DNA of 64,000 nt, from NCBI RefSeq assembly GCF_002362255.1, contig NZ_LPVV01000038.1:186001-250000 (forward strand), read 5' to 3'. Source of the stretch: Microbacterium sp. SZ1 (lineage in GTDB: Bacteria; Actinomycetota; Actinomycetes; Actinomycetales; Microbacteriaceae). Position numbers and translations under genes: made by a program. The notes under the pieces are model-generated. The model saw only the letters and a list, made by a program, of their open reading frames with translations. It did not search any database and was not told the origin of the DNA. This document shows positions 1-9,060 of the stretch, piece by piece. Every line of letters begins with the position of its first letter. Within the stretch, counting starts at the first letter, position 1.

Positions 1-970
1 CCTTCTGGCCGGCCTCATCGCCGTCGAACGTAAACACGACCTCACCCGACGCGTTGTCATCGCCCATCACGCGACGCAGCACCTTGATGTGCTCGGTGCC
101 GAACGCTGTGCCACAGGTGGCGATGGCCGTGGTGAGTCCTGCGAGGTGGCAGGCCATGACGTCGGTGTACCCCTCCACCACGACGACCCGACGAGGGTCG
201 CCCCGCGAGATGTCGCGTTTGGCGAGGTCGAGGCCGTACAGCACCTGCGCCTTCTTGTAGATCGGCGTCTCGGGGGTGTTGAGGTACTTCGGGCCGGGAT
301 CGTCGTCGAAGAGCTTGCGCGCGCCGAAGCCGATCGTCTGCCCCGACACGTCGCGGATCGGCCACACCAGCCGTCCTCGGAAGCGGTCGTAGACGCCGCG
401 CTGTCCCTGCGACACGAGCCCTGCCGTGAGGAGCTCCTCGCGGGTGAACCCCTGAGCGCTCAACGCCTTGAGCATCCCGTCCCAGCCGCGAGGAGCGAAG
501 CCGACACCGAAGTGCGCCGCGGCGCCGGCATCGAAGCCCCGTTCCCCGAGGAAGCGGCGTCCTGTCTCGGCATCCGCCGTCAGCAGCTGCGAGCGAAAGA
601 ACTCCGCCGCCGCCGTGTTCGCCGCATAGAGACGGCTGCGACCGCTGGTCTCGGGTGCTGCTCCCCCGTCTTCGTAGTGCAGGGTGTAGCCGATGCGGCC
701 GGCGAGGCGCTCGACCGCCTCCGTGAAGCTCACGTGGTCCATCTCGCGGAGGAACGAGTACACGTCGCCGGACTCGCCGCAGCCGAAGCAGTGGTAGTAC
801 CCCACCTGCGGACGCACGTGGAAGCTCGGGCTCTTCTCGTCGTGGAACGGGCAGAGGCCCTTGAGTGAGCCCACTCCGGCGGACTTGAGGGCGACGCGCT
901 CGCCGACGATGTCGGCGATGTTGGTGCGGGCCTTGACCTCGTCGACGTCGGCCTGGCGGATGCGGGGCAT
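1..970 (-). CDS. dnaG: DNA primase DnaG, 3' end outside window
   Basis: Primase makes the RNA primers for chromosome replication. The visible part is the first 323 codons from an ATG at 970. The N-terminal zinc-binding motif is present (CPFH at about residues 40-43 and C61/C64 in HCFGC), followed by the RNA polymerase domain and the start of the TOPRIM domain (VVVEGYTD near residue 260). The window edge cuts the gene at about half the usual length of roughly 600 residues, so the helicase-interaction domain is not seen. The start overlaps the dgt stop by one base (TGATG), so the two are translationally coupled. The dgt-dnaG order is common in actinobacteria. Confidence 0.96.
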   Translation of the reverse strand, partial: MPRIRQADVDEVKARTNIADIVGERVALKSAGVGSLKGLCPFHDEKSPSFHVRPQVGYYHCFGCGESGDVYSFLREMDHVSFTEAVERLAGRIGYTLHYEDGGAAPETSGRSRLYAANTAAAEFFRSQLLTADAETGRRFLGERGFDAGAAAHFGVGFAPRGWDGMLKALSAQGFTREELLTAGLVSQGQRGVYDRFRGRLVWPIRDVSGQTIGFGARKLFDDDPGPKYLNTPETPIYKKAQVLYGLDLAKRDISRGDPRRVVVVEGYTDVMACHLAGLTTAIATCGTAFGTEHIKVLRRVMGDDNASGEVVFTFDGDEAGQK

Positions 971-2355
971 CAGCGCACCCCTTCGATCACCGCCGCGGGC
1001 GGAGTGTGCATCCGTCCGCCCGGCCGCGCGTGCCGCGGAGTCCAGATGCCGACCTCGGCCGGGTCGATCTCGCCGACGAGCCGGTTGTGCCAGTCGATCG
1101 CGCTCTGGTCGGTGAGACTCGCGATCTGGTCGACCACGACCCTGGCGCGCTCGGCGTCATCGGCGGCCGCGAGGAAGTCGGCCGAGAACGCCGGCTCCAG
1201 CACGTCGGCGCCGGCCGACCACAGCGCGTCGGTCGACCAGAGAGCGTCGGCGAGGCGCTTGAGCACTCGACGCTGCTCCTTGTAGACGCCCTTGCGCGCC
1301 TCGATCGTGACGATGGCCTGACCCATGATCCCTTTGAGCACCGCGATCTCGGCCTCGACCACTCGCGGTACGACGACGTGCGCGTTGTAGCGCACGAGCG
1401 CCGAACCCGCGTACGCCTCGCGCGTCGCCGAGACCGCCGCCCTCGCGAACCGTCCGATCAGATCGCTGGTGAGGTTCTTGAGCCGTGCGAGATCCCGCCG
1501 CGAGCGGTCGAACGACGACAGCCACATCGACTGCGACGAGAGCCGGTAGAGCGCGTCGGCCAGCTCGTCGCGGGTGAAGTCGTAGCCGACCCACTGCTGG
1601 ATGCGATCGATCAGCGCGTCGTGCGCAAGGGGGTCGGAGAGCTGGGCGACGTCGACGTAGCCGTTGACGATCGCGTCCTCGAAGTCGTGGACCGAGTACC
1701 CGATGTCGTCGGAGAGGTCCATGATCTCGGCCTCGATGCAGCGCAGCCGGCCGGTGGCACCCTCGCGCATCCAGCGGAACACCGCCTCGTCCTCCGGGTA
1801 GACGCCGAACTTGAGACGGCCACCGGGATCGGGCACGGGGCTGTCAACCGTCCACGGGTACTTGCAGGTCGCGTCGAGACTCGCGCGGGTGAGGTTCAGC
1901 CCGACCGAGTGGCCGTCGTCGTCGATGACCTTCGCCTCGAGACGGGTGAGGATGCGCAGCGACTGCGCGTTGCCCTCGAAGCCGCCGATCGGCTCCGCCC
2001 ACTCGTTGAGCGCGCGTTCGCCGTTGTGCCCGAAAGGCGGGTGACCGAGGTCGTGGCTGAGGCAGGCGGTGTCCACGACATCGGCCGAGACGCCGAGCGC
2101 CGAGGCCAGTTCGCGGCCGACCTGTGCGACCTCGAGCGAGTGGGTGAGTCGGTTGCGGGCGAAGTCCGCGGTGCTGGCCGGGCTCAGCACCTGGGTCTTG
2201 GCCGCGAGGCGCCGCAGCGCCGCGGAGTGGAGCACACGGGCGCGGTCGCGCGCGAAGTCGTCGCGCTCCGAGCGATGGGTCTCGGCGAAGAACCGCTCGG
2301 CGTCACGGGGGTCATAGCCATCCGCTCGAGCCGACGCCACGACCTCATCCGCCAC
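970..2355 (-). CDS. dgt: deoxyguanosinetriphosphate triphosphohydrolase-like protein
   Basis: An HD-domain nucleotidohydrolase that removes triphosphate from dNTPs (dGTP in the classical enzyme). The HD signature is clear: an early histidine in LTHSLEVAQVG and the pair in CLSHDLGHPPFGHNGE. At about 461 residues it is slightly longer than the usual 420. I chose GTG 2355 because a GGAG lies 10 bases upstream; GTG 2373 is an in-frame alternative with a poorer ribosome site. The 5' end overlaps the dusB stop and the 3' end touches the dnaG start, so dusB-dgt-dnaG reads as one operon. Confidence 0.92.
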   Translation of the reverse strand: MADEVVASARADGYDPRDAERFFAETHRSERDDFARDRARVLHSAALRRLAAKTQVLSPASTADFARNRLTHSLEVAQVGRELASALGVSADVVDTACLSHDLGHPPFGHNGERALNEWAEPIGGFEGNAQSLRILTRLEAKVIDDDGHSVGLNLTRASLDATCKYPWTVDSPVPDPGGRLKFGVYPEDEAVFRWMREGATGRLRCIEAEIMDLSDDIGYSVHDFEDAIVNGYVDVAQLSDPLAHDALIDRIQQWVGYDFTRDELADALYRLSSQSMWLSSFDRSRRDLARLKNLTSDLIGRFARAAVSATREAYAGSALVRYNAHVVVPRVVEAEIAVLKGIMGQAIVTIEARKGVYKEQRRVLKRLADALWSTDALWSAGADVLEPAFSADFLAAADDAERARVVVDQIASLTDQSAIDWHNRLVGEIDPAEVGIWTPRHARPGGRMHTPPAAVIEGVR

Positions 2356-3499
2356 TGTTCTCGATCTCCGCACCTCGCATCATCTCGGAGGCCGTCGCCG
2401 CGAGCTCGCGCGACTCCAGCCACTTGTCGGGCAGCGCCGGACGCTTCGGACGACCGGAACGGCCGCGCTGCCCCTCGGCATCCGCGCCGGGGTACGGCGC
2501 CGAGTGGTCGAGCTGGCCGAGCAGATCGTCGATCTCCTGGAGACTGGATGCCGTGGCGAGTCCGGTGCGGATGCCGCCCCCGACCGGATAGCCCTTGAAG
2601 TACCAGGCGACGTGCTTGCGGACGTCGCGGCATCCGCGGTCCTCGTCTTCGAAGAACTCGACGAGCAGCTCCGCGTGACGCTTGAAGGCGTCCGCGACGA
2701 AGCCGAGGTTCGCGTCGACGGTCTTGCCCTCGCCGCCGAACGCGTTGGCCAGCTCGCCGAACAGCCACGGGCGTCCGAGGCAGCCGCGCCCGACGACGAC
2801 GCCGTCGCAGTCGGTCTGCTCCATCATGCGCACGGCGTCGCCGGCCGACCAGATGTCGCCGTTGCCGAGCACCGGGATGCTGGTCACCGCCTGCTTGAGC
2901 TCGCCGATGGCGTTCCAGTCGGCGAAGCCCGAGTAGAACTCGCTCGCGGTGCGGGCGTGCAGCGCGACGGCGGCCGCCCCGGCATCCTCCGCTGCGCGTC
3001 CCGCGTCGAGGAACGTGAGGTGATCGGGGTCGATGCCCTTGCGCATCTTGACCGTGAGCGGGATGTCGCCGGCGGCCTTGACCGCCTGCGTCACGATGTC
3101 GGCGAAGAGCGACGACTTCCACGGCAGCGCGGCGCCCCCGCCCTTGCGGGTGACCTTGGGCACCGGGCAGCCGAAGTTCAGGTCGATGTGGTCGGCGTGG
3201 TCCTCGGCGACGATGATGCGCACGGCGTCCGCGATGGTCTTCGGGTCGACGCCGTACAGCTGGATCGAGCGCGGCGTCTCCGACTCGTGATGGCGGATGA
3301 GGCGCATGGTCGTCTCGTTGCGCTCGACGAGGGCGCGGGACGTGATCATCTCGCTGACGTAGAGCCCGGCGCCGTATTCGCGGCACAGCCGACGGAAAGC
3401 CGTGTTCGTGATCCCCGCCATGGGCGCGAGCACGACGGGAACGTCGAGAGCGATCGGGCCGATGCGGAGGGTGGGAACGGGGGCGGTTGCGACAGTCAT
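2345..3499 (-). CDS. dusB: tRNA-dihydrouridine synthase
   Basis: A flavin-dependent enzyme that reduces uridine to dihydrouridine in the tRNA D-loop. The TIM-barrel start PVVLAPMAGITNTAFR, the catalytic-loop motif LNFGCPVPKVTRKGGGA (active-site Cys) and the FMN-phosphate segment GVVVGRGCLGRPW are all visible. Length 384 residues, with a Microbacterium-like basic C-terminal extension. The ATG at 3499 follows a GGAGAGG ribosome site; an upstream in-frame extension of 14 codons is less likely. A GAGAAT box nine bases before the ATG is a possible -10. It is divergent from gpx and first gene of dusB-dgt-dnaG. Confidence 0.93.
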   Translation of the reverse strand: MTVATAPVPTLRIGPIALDVPVVLAPMAGITNTAFRRLCREYGAGLYVSEMITSRALVERNETTMRLIRHHESETPRSIQLYGVDPKTIADAVRIIVAEDHADHIDLNFGCPVPKVTRKGGGAALPWKSSLFADIVTQAVKAAGDIPLTVKMRKGIDPDHLTFLDAGRAAEDAGAAAVALHARTASEFYSGFADWNAIGELKQAVTSIPVLGNGDIWSAGDAVRMMEQTDCDGVVVGRGCLGRPWLFGELANAFGGEGKTVDANLGFVADAFKRHAELLVEFFEDEDRGCRDVRKHVAWYFKGYPVGGGIRTGLATASSLQEIDDLLGQLDHSAPYPGADAEGQRGRSGRPKRPALPDKWLESRELAATASEMMRGAEIENSGG

Positions 3500-3546
3500 G
3501 ACCTCTCCATTCTCCCAGACACGGGGCCGGTCGCGGCGCATCGACC

Positions 3547-3558
3547 TAAGCTGTGAAG
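3547..3558 (+). promoter_or_regulatory. leaderless -10 box for gpx
   Basis: TAAGCT at 3547-3552 is followed by exactly six bases and then the gpx ATG. No ribosome-binding site precedes the ATG, so transcription probably starts at the start codon. Confidence 0.55.
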
Positions 3559-4050
3559 ATGAGCGATCCCGCAGTCCGTTCCATCCCCTTCCGCGACGCC
3601 GACGGCAACGAGAAGACCCTCGACGATCTGGGCGAGGTGGTGCTCGTGGTCAACGTCGCGTCGAAGTGCGGACTCACCCCGCAGTACGAGCAGCTGGAGG
3701 AGTTGCAACGCCTCTACGGCGACCGCGGATTCAGCGTCGTGGGCTTCCCGTGCAACCAGTTCTTCGGTCAGGAACCCGGATCGATGGAGCAGATCCTCGA
3801 CTTCTGCTCGACCACCTACGGGGTGACCTTCCCGATCAACGACAAGGTCAAGGTGAACGGCAAGAACGCCGCCGACCTCTACAAGACGCTGAAGCAGACC
3901 GAGGATGCCGCCGGCAAGGCCGGCCGCGTCGAGTGGAACTTCGAGAAGTTCCTCGTGCTGCCCGACGGCGAGGTCATCCGCTTCCGTCCGAAGCAGAAGC
4001 CGGACGACCCCGCGATCGTCGGCGCGATCGAAGCCGCGCTGACGCGCTGA
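3559..4050 (+). CDS. glutathione peroxidase family protein
   Basis: A thiol peroxidase of the GPx/BsaA family, 163 residues, cytosolic. The peroxidatic cysteine is C37 in ASKCGLTPQY, with FPCNQF at 63-68, Q71 in QEPG and WNFEKFLV near residue 133 completing the usual active-site set. It uses Cys, not Sec. Actinobacteria of this group lack glutathione as main thiol, so the reductant is more likely thioredoxin or mycothiol (family knowledge, not shown here). ATG 3559 is preferred over GTG 3553 because it sits six bases after a -10-like TAAGCT. Confidence 0.93.
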   Translation: MSDPAVRSIPFRDADGNEKTLDDLGEVVLVVNVASKCGLTPQYEQLEELQRLYGDRGFSVVGFPCNQFFGQEPGSMEQILDFCSTTYGVTFPINDKVKVNGKNAADLYKTLKQTEDAAGKAGRVEWNFEKFLVLPDGEVIRFRPKQKPDDPAIVGAIEAALTR

Positions 4051-4208
4051 TCCGCTCCTCGACCGCCGAGTTCACCCGCGCGTCACCCGCGCATCCGCCC
4101 TGCACAGGTCCGTCGGACGCGGCTCGTTCACCTGCTGGTCGGCTCGACGCCATTCATCGTCCCTAGTCTCACCGCGGCGAAGTTCGCTCGAGACGAAGGA
4201 GACCGACC

Positions 4209-5423
4209 ATGCCCGACCACGTGCCGATCAGCCGGCGAACCGTCCTCACCGCGGGGGCGCTCGGCGCGCTCACCACCGCCCTCCCGCTCGGCGCCGCCGC
4301 GGCGCACGCCGACTCATCCGCGGAAGCCACGTCAGCGTCGCGACCGACGAAACCCGGCAAGGTCGGGCGACTGCAGTTCCGAGCCGACGGCACCTTCAAG
4401 GTCGTGCAGTTCAACGACACACAGGACGACGAGCTCACCGACCGCCGCACGGTGGAGCTGATCGAGAAGGTCCTGGATCAGGAGATGCCGGACTTCGTGG
4501 TCATCAACGGCGACGTCATCACGGGCGGATGCGAGACCCGGCTCGCCGTCAAGCAGGCGATCAACAACGTCGTCTGGCCGATGGAATCCCGCCAGATCCC
4601 GTGGGCGGTCACGTTCGGCAATCATGATGAGGACTCCCTGCCCCAATCGGGCGTCGACGAAGCGGGGATGCTGGCGATCTACCGCTCATACGACTACAAC
4701 CTCAATGCCGACAACACCCGCGGAGTGACGGGCACCAGCAACACGATCGCGACCGTCGCGTCGTCGCGGAAGAAGAACCGCGAAGCCTTCGCGCTGTGGC
4801 TCATGGACTCCGGCCGCTACGCGCCTGAAGCGCTGAACGGCCAGGACTTCGCCGGGTACCCCACTTGGGACTGGGTGCGCATGGACCAGGTCGCCTGGTA
4901 TCGCCAGCAGTCGCAGGAGCTGGAGAAGCGCCGCGGCGCGAAGGTTCCCGGCCTCATGTTCCTGCACATCGCGCTGTGGGAGCACCGCTTCATGTGGTGG
5001 GGCGGCGTGGACACGCGGACGGAGGCGGATGCGGCGCGGGGCCGGGTGCGTCACAACATCGTGGGCGAACGGAACGAGGACGAGTGCCCTGGGCCCTTCA
5101 ACTCGGGGATGTTCAACGCGATCCTGGAGCGGGGAGACGTCAGAGGCGTCTTCGTCGGACACGATCACATCAACGACTACGTCGGTGACTACTACGGCGT
5201 GAAACTCGGCTACGCGCCGGGTACAGGCTTCGGCGCCTACGGCCTCGACGGTGCCGACCGCAACCGCATGCGCGGCGGTCGCGTGTTCGAACTCACGGAA
5301 TCGGGTGAGGACGTGTCGATCGCGACGCGTGTCGTCTACGCCCGCGACCTCGGCATCGACCTCACGGCCGACGACCAGCCGATGGAGCCGCTCCCGCTCG
5401 CGCCGAAGCAGGAACGCCTCTGA
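4209..5423 (+). CDS. Tat-exported calcineurin-like metallophosphoesterase
   Basis: A secreted phosphoesterase of 404 residues. The N-terminus is a twin-arginine signal peptide (SRRTVLTAGALGALTTALPL, then an AHA cleavage site near residue 34). Metallophosphoesterase motifs follow in order: FNDTQDD, VINGDVITGG (GDxxxG type), FGNHDED (GNHD) and VFVGHDHINDY (GHDH), enough for a dinuclear metal centre. The substrate is unknown; homologues act on nucleotides or phosphodiesters outside the cell. An AAGGAGA ribosome site precedes ATG 4209. A TAGTCT at 4164-4169 is a possible -10. It stands alone, ending at a strong hairpin. Confidence 0.88.
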   Translation: MPDHVPISRRTVLTAGALGALTTALPLGAAAAHADSSAEATSASRPTKPGKVGRLQFRADGTFKVVQFNDTQDDELTDRRTVELIEKVLDQEMPDFVVINGDVITGGCETRLAVKQAINNVVWPMESRQIPWAVTFGNHDEDSLPQSGVDEAGMLAIYRSYDYNLNADNTRGVTGTSNTIATVASSRKKNREAFALWLMDSGRYAPEALNGQDFAGYPTWDWVRMDQVAWYRQQSQELEKRRGAKVPGLMFLHIALWEHRFMWWGGVDTRTEADAARGRVRHNIVGERNEDECPGPFNSGMFNAILERGDVRGVFVGHDHINDYVGDYYGVKLGYAPGTGFGAYGLDGADRNRMRGGRVFELTESGEDVSIATRVVYARDLGIDLTADDQPMEPLPLAPKQERL

Positions 5424-5432
5424 CGGTCGGAG

Positions 5433-5476
5433 ACAGTAAGAGGCGGCGGGGCCGGGCACCCGCCGCCTCTGACTGT
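5433..5476. terminator. bidirectional terminator hairpin
   Basis: Arms 5433-5450 and 5459-5476 pair over 18 bases with one mismatch (core AGAGGCGGCGGG / CCCGCCGCCTCT) around an 8-base loop. It lies between the convergent phosphoesterase and DsbA-family genes and can serve both. Confidence 0.8.
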
Positions 5477-5491
5477 CAGAAGGTCGATGCT

Positions 5492-6184
5492 TCAGGCCTG
5501 GACGGCCGCCGCGTCTTCCTCGGCCTCGCCGCGCTTGGCCCAGAGGTCGCGGAGTACGTTCTCGAAGGCCGCGGGCGGCTGCGCGCCGCTGATGCCGTAC
5601 TGGCCGTCGATGACGAAGAACGGGACACCCTGGATGCCGTAGGCCTGCGCCTGCGCCTGGTCCTGGCGCACGTCCTGCAGGTGGCGGGAGCTCTCCAGCG
5701 CCTCGCGCGCCTGGTCGGCGTCGAGACCGACCTCAGCCGCGAGCTCGACGAGGTCGTCGACACGGCCGACGTGCTTGCCCTCGGTGAAGTACGCGGACAT
5801 GAGCCGCTCCTCCATCTCGTGCTGCAGGTCGTTCGCCTTCGCGAAGTGCAGAAGCTCGTGCGCCTTGACTGTGTTGGTGTGCTGGAGCAGATCGAAGCGG
5901 TACTCCAGACCGGCGTTCTCGGCGACACCCGTGACGTGCGAGAGCATCTGCTCGACCTGCTCACGAGGCATGCCCTTGTGCCCGGAGAGGAAGTCGATCT
6001 CATCGCCGTCGAAGTCGACAGGGGTGTCGGGCGAGAGCTCGAACGAGTGGAAGGTGATGTTCACCTGAGGCACGTCGTCATCGCCTGCGACGGCTTCGAG
6101 GCCCTTCTCGAGATTGCGCTTGCCGATGTAGCACCACGGGCAGGCGATGTCGGACCAGATGTCGATGGAGATGGCGTCAGTCAC
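5492..6184 (-). CDS. DsbA family oxidoreductase (FrnE-like)
   Basis: A thioredoxin-fold protein of 230 residues with the dithiol motif CPWC (SDIACPWCYIG) near the N-terminus, the helical insertion typical of the 2-hydroxychromene-2-carboxylate isomerase/FrnE group, and the cis-Pro segment GIQGVPFFVIDG. There is no signal peptide, so it acts in the cytoplasm, unlike classical DsbA. The GTG at 6184 has a GGA a few bases upstream; an ATG six codons earlier is possible. It ends at the shared terminator at 5433-5476 and is divergent from the kinase-like gene. Confidence 0.9.
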   Translation of the reverse strand: MTDAISIDIWSDIACPWCYIGKRNLEKGLEAVAGDDDVPQVNITFHSFELSPDTPVDFDGDEIDFLSGHKGMPREQVEQMLSHVTGVAENAGLEYRFDLLQHTNTVKAHELLHFAKANDLQHEMEERLMSAYFTEGKHVGRVDDLVELAAEVGLDADQAREALESSRHLQDVRQDQAQAQAYGIQGVPFFVIDGQYGISGAQPPAAFENVLRDLWAKRGEAEEDAAAVQA

Positions 6185-6226
6185 ACTGTCATCCAACCGC
6201 ATCCTCTGCGGTGCTATTCCGATCGG

Positions 6227-6238
6227 TAGGATTCTCGG
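6227..6238 (+). promoter_or_regulatory. leaderless -10 box for kinase-like gene
   Basis: TAGGAT at 6227-6232, six bases, then ATG 6239, with no ribosome site in between. Confidence 0.55.
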
Positions 6239-6850
6239 ATGCTCTCCGCCGACGATCCGCTCCCCCGGTCGCCGCGCCGCGTGCTGGTCGCGGGCGTCAC
6301 CGGGTCGGGGAAGACGACTCTCTCGCGCCGCATCGCCGCGCTCTGGAACCTCCGCCACACCGAGATCGACGGCCTCTTCCACGGCGAGAACTGGACGCCG
6401 CGGCCGACCTTCCTCGACGACGTCCGCGCCTTCGCCGCCGAAGAGCGGTGGGTCACGGAGTGGCAGTACACGAGCAAAGGCACGGATGCGATCCTCGCGC
6501 CGCGCGCCGACCTCGTGCTCTGGCTGGACTATCCGTTCCGCGTCGTCCGGGCGCGACTGCTGCGACGCACGCTGAGCCGCAGCATCCTTCGTACCAAGAT
6601 GTGGAACGGCAACGTCGAGAAGCCGATCTGGCGCATGTTCAGCGGAGACCCCGAGGAGAACATCATCGCCTGGCAGACCTTGACGTTGCACAAGTGGACC
6701 GAGCGGATGCCAGAGGCCGAGGTCGCGTTCCCGCACCTGACCGTCGTGCGCTTGCGCCATCCGCGCGAGACGGAGCGGTGGCTGCGCGCTCAGGCGGGGG
6801 CGTCAGGGGTGTCCACCGCGCCGCCGAAGCGCCGGTCGCGGGAGAGATAG
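6239..6850 (+). CDS. P-loop nucleotide kinase-like protein
   Basis: A 203-residue P-loop protein with Walker [10 protein letters not shown] at residues 19-27 and a lid-like basic region ([11 protein letters not shown]). It resembles the 'topology modulation/FlaR' adenylate-kinase-like group, whose substrate is not established. WLDYPFRVV is the expected base-binding/Walker B region. The C-terminus is basic (KRRSRER). Its last 61 bases overlap the convergent uppS gene. Function beyond ATP/GTP binding is inference. Confidence 0.8.
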   Translation: MLSADDPLPRSPRRVLVAGVTGSGKTTLSRRIAALWNLRHTEIDGLFHGENWTPRPTFLDDVRAFAAEERWVTEWQYTSKGTDAILAPRADLVLWLDYPFRVVRARLLRRTLSRSILRTKMWNGNVEKPIWRMFSGDPEENIIAWQTLTLHKWTERMPEAEVAFPHLTVVRLRHPRETERWLRAQAGASGVSTAPPKRRSRER

Positions 6851-7593
6851 ATCCCGATCGCGCGCCACAGCTCCTCACGGGAGAAGTCCGGCCAGAGCGT
6901 GTCGAGGAACACCATCTCGGCATAGGCCGACTCCCAGAGGAGGAAGTTCGACGTGCGCTGCTCCCCGGAGCTGCGCAGGAACAGGTCGACGTCGGGCATG
7001 TCGGGCACATAGAGGTGCCGGCGAATCGTCTTCTCGCTGATCGCGTTCGGTTTCACCCGCCCGGCCGCGACATCGGCGGCGATCGAGCGCATCGCGTCGA
7101 CCAGCTCGACGCGCCCGCCGTAGTTCACGCACATCGTGAGCGTCAGCCCCGTGTTCGTCTTCGTGAGCTCCTCTGCGCGCTGCAGCTCCGTGATCACACT
7201 GCCCCACAGGCGCGGCTTACGTCCGGCCCAGCGGATGCGCACGTTCCACTCGTTGAGCTGGTCGCGCCGGCGGTGCAGCACGTCGCGGTTGTACCCCATG
7301 AGGAAGCGCACTTCCTCGGGCGAGCGCGCCCAGTTCTCGGTCGAGAAGGCGTACACCGACAGATGCTTCACCCCCGCCTGGATGGCGCCGGCGACGACGT
7401 CGAGCAGCACCTCCTCGCCCGCCTTATGGCCTTCGATGCGGTTGAGCCCTCGGCGGTTCGCCCAGCGGCCGTTGCCGTCCATGACGATCGCGACGTGCTC
7501 CGGCACCGCGGGGAACTGCGGCGGGTAGAGCCCCGTCCAATCGAGCGGGCGGTAGGCCACGGCATCCTTGTGCGTATACGGCTTGGGGCTCAC
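6790..7593 (-). CDS. uppS: isoprenyl (undecaprenyl/decaprenyl) diphosphate synthase
   Basis: A cis-prenyltransferase that makes the lipid carrier for cell-wall precursors by adding isopentenyl units to an allylic diphosphate. [15 protein letters not shown] carries the catalytic Asp, [13 protein letters not shown] follows, and the C-terminal [23 protein letters not shown] box binds pyrophosphate. Length 267 residues. Chain length (C50 or C55) cannot be read from the sequence. GTG 7593 overlaps the recO stop by four bases (GTGA), so it is coupled to recO. The 3' end overlaps the convergent kinase-like gene. Confidence 0.95.
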   Translation of the reverse strand: MSPKPYTHKDAVAYRPLDWTGLYPPQFPAVPEHVAIVMDGNGRWANRRGLNRIEGHKAGEEVLLDVVAGAIQAGVKHLSVYAFSTENWARSPEEVRFLMGYNRDVLHRRRDQLNEWNVRIRWAGRKPRLWGSVITELQRAEELTKTNTGLTLTMCVNYGGRVELVDAMRSIAADVAAGRVKPNAISEKTIRRHLYVPDMPDVDLFLRSSGEQRTSNFLLWESAYAEMVFLDTLWPDFSREELWRAIGIYLSRDRRFGGAVDTPDAPA

Positions 7594-8333
7594 CGGGCTC
7601 CTTCTCGAGAATCGTCGGTCACGTGCGCGAGCGAGCGGATGCCGCGCTCGAGATGCCACTGGGCGTAGGCGGCGATGAGCCCGGACGCGGCCGACGTCTC
7701 CTGCCCGGACGCCGCGTCGATCACGTCCCACTCCCCCGCCATGAGCGACCGGAGCAGGCTCAGTGTGCTCTCGGCGACGCGAGGGCTGCCCGCGGGCGCG
7801 TCGTTGCGGCACACCACTCCACCGAGCTGAGCCACGAACGTCGTGTGCGGACCAGGCATGCCACAGCGGGCGCAGTCGGTCAGCGACGGGGCCCAGCCCG
7901 ACAGCGCCATGACCCGCAGCAGGTACGAGTCCAGGATGCTGCGGGGCGAGTGCTCTCCGCGTGAGAGGGCCCGCAACCCGCCGACGAGCAGCAGATACTG
8001 CTCGGGAGTCGCCTCCGACTCGCTCAGGCGGTCGGCGGTCTCCACCATGGCGTTCGCCGAGGTGAACCGGTCGTAGTGCGCGGCGATATCGGCACCGTAC
8101 GAGCCCAGCGACTCGGCCTGCTGCACGATGTCGAGCGAACGGCCTTCGTACAGCTGCACGTCGGCGACCATGAAGGGCTCCAGTCGGGACCCGAACTTCG
8201 ACGAGGTCCGCCGCACGCCCTTGGCCACGGCGCGCACCTTGCCGTGGCGGCGCGACAGCATGGTGACGATGCGATCCGCCTCACCCAGCTTGTGGGTGCG
8301 CAGGATCACTGCTTCGTCTCGGTACGTGGGCAC
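7590..8333 (-). CDS. recO: DNA repair protein RecO
   Basis: The RecFOR-pathway mediator that loads RecA on gapped DNA. Length 247 residues, with an N-terminal OB fold ([20 protein letters not shown]) and a C-terminal zinc motif ([10 protein letters not shown] ... CRND). GTG 8333 is six bases after GATAAT, suggesting a leaderless start; a GAGGGG lies too close to act as a normal ribosome site. It is the first gene of recO-uppS and divergent from the TRIC-like gene. Confidence 0.94.
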   Translation of the reverse strand: MPTYRDEAVILRTHKLGEADRIVTMLSRRHGKVRAVAKGVRRTSSKFGSRLEPFMVADVQLYEGRSLDIVQQAESLGSYGADIAAHYDRFTSANAMVETADRLSESEATPEQYLLLVGGLRALSRGEHSPRSILDSYLLRVMALSGWAPSLTDCARCGMPGPHTTFVAQLGGVVCRNDAPAGSPRVAESTLSLLRSLMAGEWDVIDAASGQETSAASGLIAAYAQWHLERGIRSLAHVTDDSREGAR

Positions 8334-8345
8334 CCCTCGATTATC
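8334..8345 (-). promoter_or_regulatory. leaderless -10 box for recO
   Basis: On the minus strand GATAAT (8345-8340) is followed by six bases and the recO GTG. The facing promoter for the TRIC-like gene lies only ten bases away. Confidence 0.55.
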
Positions 8346-8355
8346 CTCCGTGCGC

Positions 8356-8367
8356 GACAATGGACGG
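8356..8367 (+). promoter_or_regulatory. leaderless -10 box for TRIC-like gene
   Basis: GACAAT at 8356-8361, six bases, then GTG 8368. It is back to back with the recO promoter. Confidence 0.5.
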
Positions 8368-9060
8368 GTGACCGAACCGCTCTTCATCATTCCGTTCTGG
8401 GCGGATCTGCTCGGCGTCGGGCTCGGCGGGGTGCAGGGCGCGCTCTTCGCCTCCGGCTTCCAGGGACAGCGGCGCCTCGACTGGCTCGGGGTGGCGATCA
8501 TCGGGATCATGATCGGCATGGGTGGCGGTCTCATCCGCGACATCCTGCTGGGACAGACGCCCGCAACCCTGCAGAACCAGTGGTACCTCGTCACGGCGAC
8601 TGGTGCCGCGCTGTTCGGGATGCTGCTCGCCGGCCTCTTCACGCGCCTCAACAAGGTCATCGTCGGCCTGGATGCCGTCGTGATCGGGATGTTCGGAGCC
8701 TTCGGCACGAGCAAGGCCCTCGCCCTCGGCATCCCCGAGGTGCCCGCCGTGTTCATCGGCGTCTGCGCTGCGGTCGGCGGCAGCGTGCTGCGCGACATGC
8801 TCATGGGGCTGCCGACCGCGATCATGCACGTCGGCTCGCTCTACGCGGTCGCCGCCGGCGGAGGGTCGGCGTTCATCGTGATCGCCCACGCCCTCGGCAT
8901 GTCGATCCCCCTCGCCGCCGTGATAGGGATCGCCGTCACGGCGGTGATCCGGGTGCTCGCGGTGAGCTTCGACGTGTCGCTGCCGGAGCAGCGTCGCCTG
9001 TACCGTCGCAAGGTCGCCGCGGAGACCGGGGTCATCCCAATCGTCAAGCCGGGCGACTGA
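8368..9060 (+). CDS. TRIC-type cation channel / UPF0126 membrane protein
   Basis: A 230-residue membrane protein with about seven hydrophobic segments and the duplicated glycine motif of the family: [13 protein letters not shown] in the first half and [12 protein letters not shown] in the second. Members form trimeric cation channels, mainly K+ (family knowledge); older names are YadS/YicG. GTG 8368 follows GACAAT by six bases. The last 17 bases overlap the convergent TetR gene. Confidence 0.87.
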   Translation: MTEPLFIIPFWADLLGVGLGGVQGALFASGFQGQRRLDWLGVAIIGIMIGMGGGLIRDILLGQTPATLQNQWYLVTATGAALFGMLLAGLFTRLNKVIVGLDAVVIGMFGAFGTSKALALGIPEVPAVFIGVCAAVGGSVLRDMLMGLPTAIMHVGSLYAVAAGGGSAFIVIAHALGMSIPLAAVIGIAVTAVIRVLAVSFDVSLPEQRRLYRRKVAAETGVIPIVKPGD

